Positions 6,237-8,210 of a stretch of 8,210 nucleotides of DNA are shown here, in pieces. The stretch's first letter is position 1, and every line of letters begins with the position of its first letter. Source of the DNA: Chitinophagaceae bacterium (GTDB lineage Bacteria > Bacteroidota > Bacteroidia > Chitinophagales > Chitinophagaceae); contig CANHEC010000074.1 in assembly GCA_947459455.1 (NCBI GenBank), positions 1 through 8,210 on the forward strand. The letters are read 5' to 3'. The position numbers and the translations under genes are program-made. Below the pieces are notes generated by a model. It saw nothing but the letters and a program-made list of their open reading frames with translations. It did not search any database and was not told the origin of the DNA.

Positions 6237-7124
6237 ATGTCCGACCTCAAAGCCATCCTCAAAAATGTGAAGCGGCTCGAAATGAAATCGAGGCGGCGGT
6301 CGAACTATGTGTTTGCCGGCGAGTACCACAGTGCATTCAAGGGCCGCGGCATGATGTTCAAAGAAGTGCGGGAATACACGCCCGGCGATGATATCCGGTT
6401 CATCGACTGGAATGTGAGTGCCCGATTGGGTCACCCGTACAGCAAACTGTTTGAAGAAGAACGATCGCTGACGGTGATGCTGCTGCTGGATGTAAGCGCC
6501 AGCATGCAGGTAGGCACCCGCCAGCGCACCAAACACGAGCTGATGCTGGAGCTGGCCGCCACCCTGGCATTTGCAGCGCTTAATAACAACGATAAGGTGG
6601 GCGCCATTTGCTTTACCGACCGCGTAGAGCTGCTGATACCACCCGCCAAAGGCAAGGCCCACATACTGTACCTGCTGCGCATGCTGCTGAGCCTGCAACC
6701 CGTGGGCACCGGCAGCGATGCCGCCGTGGCCCTGCAGCTGTTGATGCGCACCCAACGGCACACCAGCATTTGCTGCCTGCTGAGCGACTTTGCCGGCGCC
6801 ACTGCGCTGCAAGCACACATGAAGCCCGTGGCCGTGAAACACGATTGCATTGCCATGCAGTTATTTGACCACGCCGACCTGGGCCTGCCCCCGGGCGGAC
6901 TGCTACAACTGGCAGATGCCGAAACCGGCGAACAGCGCCTGGTAGACACCCGCGACCGCCAGCTACAGCAGGCCATGCAGCATGCCTTTGCCCGCCACAG
7001 CCAGCAGTTTCAGCAGCAGGCAGTAGCCGCCCGCTGGGATTACCTGCGCTTTCGCACCGATCACGATTTTGTACCTGTGCTCCAACAGTTTTTTTTGCAA
7101 CGAATACAGCGCCGCACTGCATGA
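6237..7124 (+). CDS. DUF58 domain protein (vWA-like), MoxR partner
   Basis: A protein of 295 residues with the DUF58 signature GEYHSAFKGRGMMFKEVREY (28-47), continuing TPGDDIRFIDWNVSAR (48-63). A von Willebrand A-like fold follows, with the metal-site motif DVSAS (85-89), TGSD (158-161) and LLSDF (181-185), so the MIDAS-type residues seem present. No transmembrane segment is seen, so it should be cytoplasmic. In Bacteroidota and many other bacteria this gene directly follows moxR, and the two are thought to act together on a client protein. Here the insert carrying the IVP gene comes between them, and the start codon abuts the insert's right arm. The stop overlaps the next start (ATGA, 7121-7124). 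A run of eight Ts (7089-7096) encodes Phe-Phe near the C-terminus. Confidence 0.93.
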   Translation: MSDLKAILKNVKRLEMKSRRRSNYVFAGEYHSAFKGRGMMFKEVREYTPGDDIRFIDWNVSARLGHPYSKLFEEERSLTVMLLLDVSASMQVGTRQRTKHELMLELAATLAFAALNNNDKVGAICFTDRVELLIPPAKGKAHILYLLRMLLSLQPVGTGSDAAVALQLLMRTQRHTSICCLLSDFAGATALQAHMKPVAVKHDCIAMQLFDHADLGLPPGGLLQLADAETGEQRLVDTRDRQLQQAMQHAFARHSQQFQQQAVAARWDYLRFRTDHDFVPVLQQFFLQRIQRRTA

Positions 7125-7972
7125 CCCACCGCTGGATACTATACCTGCTGAGCAGCCTGCTGGCCCTGCCTGCGCTGGCGCAAATAAGCGTGCAGCCCGA
7201 CCAACGCCAATTGTACACGGGCCAACCACTACGCCTGCGCATCAGCCTGCCGGGTACCGATTCCATCACCAGCATTGATACCAGCCGATGGTGGCTGCAG
7301 CAGCGCCTGGCCCCGCTGCCCGATGGCGACCAAACCCTGCAAACCCTGGTGCTGGCCACGCCCGATAGCGGCCGCCTGCCCCTGCCCACTTTGCGCAGTG
7401 CCAACGGCATCAGCTGGCAAGCGGGTGCTACTGATAGCATCACCGTTTTACTCATGCCCGCCGACTCACTGCGCAGCTACTCCGATATCAAAACCAGTTT
7501 TGCCAGCCCCGACCGCGGGCTGTCGTGGATACGCTATGTGCTACCGGCATTAGCCGTCATCAGTGCAGCGCTGCTGTGGTGGCTGCTGCGCCGCCGTCAG
7601 GGCCGCAGCATCAGCATTCGCCAGCCACTGGCAGCCCCTGCCGAGTGGCAGCACGAAATGAACCGCCTGCTGCGCACCTGGCAAAAAGGCAAACTACCAC
7701 AGCCCGCCGCCGCCGAAGCCACGATGGTATTGGTGCGCAGCTTGCTGCTGCTGCAGCGCCAGGCACAGCCACACCATACCGCCGCCGAAATGCTGGCCGC
7801 CAGCCAACTACCTGCCGAAGTACAAGCCTTACTGGAAGGTGTGGTGCAGCAGGGCTACCTCATCCAGTTTGGCAAGCAAGTGTTGCCGCAGGATGCATTT
7901 ACACAACTACTGCAGCAGCTGCAGCAGGCTGCTACTATTTTGTTTGACAGTAAGTCCGCCGCCACTACATGA
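7121..7972 (+). CDS. Membrane-anchored BatD/DUF4381-like protein of the Bat operon
   Basis: A protein of 283 residues translated from an ATGA overlap with the DUF58 gene. It has a signal peptide (MTHRWILYLLSSLLALPALA, cleaved near residue 20). A periplasmic beta-rich domain follows (21-133), starting ISVQPDQRQLYTGQPLRLRI as in BatD-type Ig-like domains. One membrane helix (about 136-156) ends in LLRRRQGR, so the C-terminal 125 residues should be cytoplasmic and look helical. The segment SDIKTSFASP before the helix resembles the DIK motif found ahead of the membrane helix in BatD and DUF4381 proteins. Its position between DUF58 and a BatA-like gene is the usual place for such a protein. The family is divergent, so the name rests on topology, the short motif and gene order, and the function is unknown. 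Confidence 0.75.
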   Translation: MTHRWILYLLSSLLALPALAQISVQPDQRQLYTGQPLRLRISLPGTDSITSIDTSRWWLQQRLAPLPDGDQTLQTLVLATPDSGRLPLPTLRSANGISWQAGATDSITVLLMPADSLRSYSDIKTSFASPDRGLSWIRYVLPALAVISAALLWWLLRRRQGRSISIRQPLAAPAEWQHEMNRLLRTWQKGKLPQPAAAEATMVLVRSLLLLQRQAQPHHTAAEMLAASQLPAEVQALLEGVVQQGYLIQFGKQVLPQDAFTQLLQQLQQAATILFDSKSAATT

Positions 7973-8210
7973 TCACCCAATACCTGCATCATATTCGCTT
8001 CGACTGGCCGTGGGTGCTGTGGCTGCTACTGCTGGTGCCGCTATGGGCCCGCTGGGCATGGCGCAGGCGGCGCAGGCGCCAAAGCAGTTTCAAGCATACC
8101 CATCTGGCGTGGGTGCCGGCGCGGCGCAACTGGCGCAGCCGTCTGGCAGCTACTCCGCTGGTGCTACAGGCATTGGCCATGGCCAGCCTGCTGGTAGCAT
8201 TGGCCAAGCC
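7969..8210 (+). CDS. BatA-like vWA membrane protein, N-terminal fragment (cut by window edge)
   Basis: Eighty codons are visible from an ATG that overlaps the preceding stop (ATGA, 7969-7972). The peptide begins MITQYLHHIRFDWPWVLWLL, with a membrane helix at about 13-29. A strongly basic stretch follows (WRRRRRQ, 35-41), then a second hydrophobic segment ending LAMASLLVALAKP at the edge. The pattern of an F.WPW.L start, a first helix, a basic loop and a second helix ending in LA.P is that of BatA-type aerotolerance proteins, where the vWA domain begins shortly after. The vWA domain itself is outside the window, so the call depends on this N-terminal pattern and the operon order. Confidence 0.8.
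   Translation, partial: MITQYLHHIRFDWPWVLWLLLLVPLWARWAWRRRRRRQSSFKHTHLAWVPARRNWRSRLAATPLVLQALAMASLLVALAK

Noticed and set aside
7089..7096. T8 run near the end of the DUF58 gene as a slippage or phase-variation site
   Set aside because: The run encodes Phe-Phe in the usual aromatic C-terminal segment. The frame is intact through the ATGA overlap with the next gene, and a single T8 is weak evidence.

Overview
The window looks like chromosomal DNA from a fairly GC-rich member of the Bacteroidota, most likely Chitinophagaceae or a near relative. The gene types point there: a periplasmic-TPR/HisKA_3 sensor kinase with a NarL-type regulator, a PorT-like outer-membrane barrel, a tandem universal stress protein, and a moxR-DUF58-BatA operon. 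So do the A-rich translation leaders without clear Shine-Dalgarno sequences and one good match to the Bacteroidota -7 promoter element TAnnTTTG. The genus is not determined.

Layout. Positions 1-2071 (minus strand) carry a TPR sensor histidine kinase that runs by a 4-base ATGA overlap into a response regulator cut by the window edge. A 142-base divergent gap follows, holding a perfect 16-bp palindrome and a TAnnTTTG element. Positions 2214-3548 (plus) carry two exported proteins 21 bases apart: a His-then-Cys protein that may be a permuted NlpC/P60-like hydrolase, and a PorT-family beta-barrel. They end in a clear intrinsic terminator. Positions 3641-4474 (minus) encode a tandem UspA protein. 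A second divergent gap (4475-4638) holds a terminator-like hairpin directly in front of moxR, overlapped by a possible 34-codon leader ORF.

Positions 4639-8210 (plus) are a MoxR/Bat operon: the AAA+ ATPase MoxR, a DUF58 vWA-like protein, a membrane-anchored BatD/DUF4381-like protein, and the N-terminus of a BatA-like membrane vWA protein. The last three are joined by ATGA overlaps. MoxR ATPases with vWA partners are generally thought to act as chaperones or assembly factors at the envelope.

The most unusual structure sits inside this operon. The whole moxR-DUF58 intergenic stretch (5642-6236) is a lower-GC insert encoding a 121-residue four-helix-bundle protein of the 23S-rRNA intervening-sequence family (IVP/bAvd). 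It is bounded by long imperfect inverted repeats of 37 and 36 nt. This is the layout of a 23S rRNA intervening sequence, but placed in a protein-coding operon. If the arms pair in the mRNA, the helix would end one base before the DUF58 start codon. That suggests an mRNA-resident IVS-like element that could affect processing or translation of the downstream Bat genes.

No tRNA, rRNA, CRISPR array or transposase gene is visible. No gene-free stretch exceeds about 170 bases.
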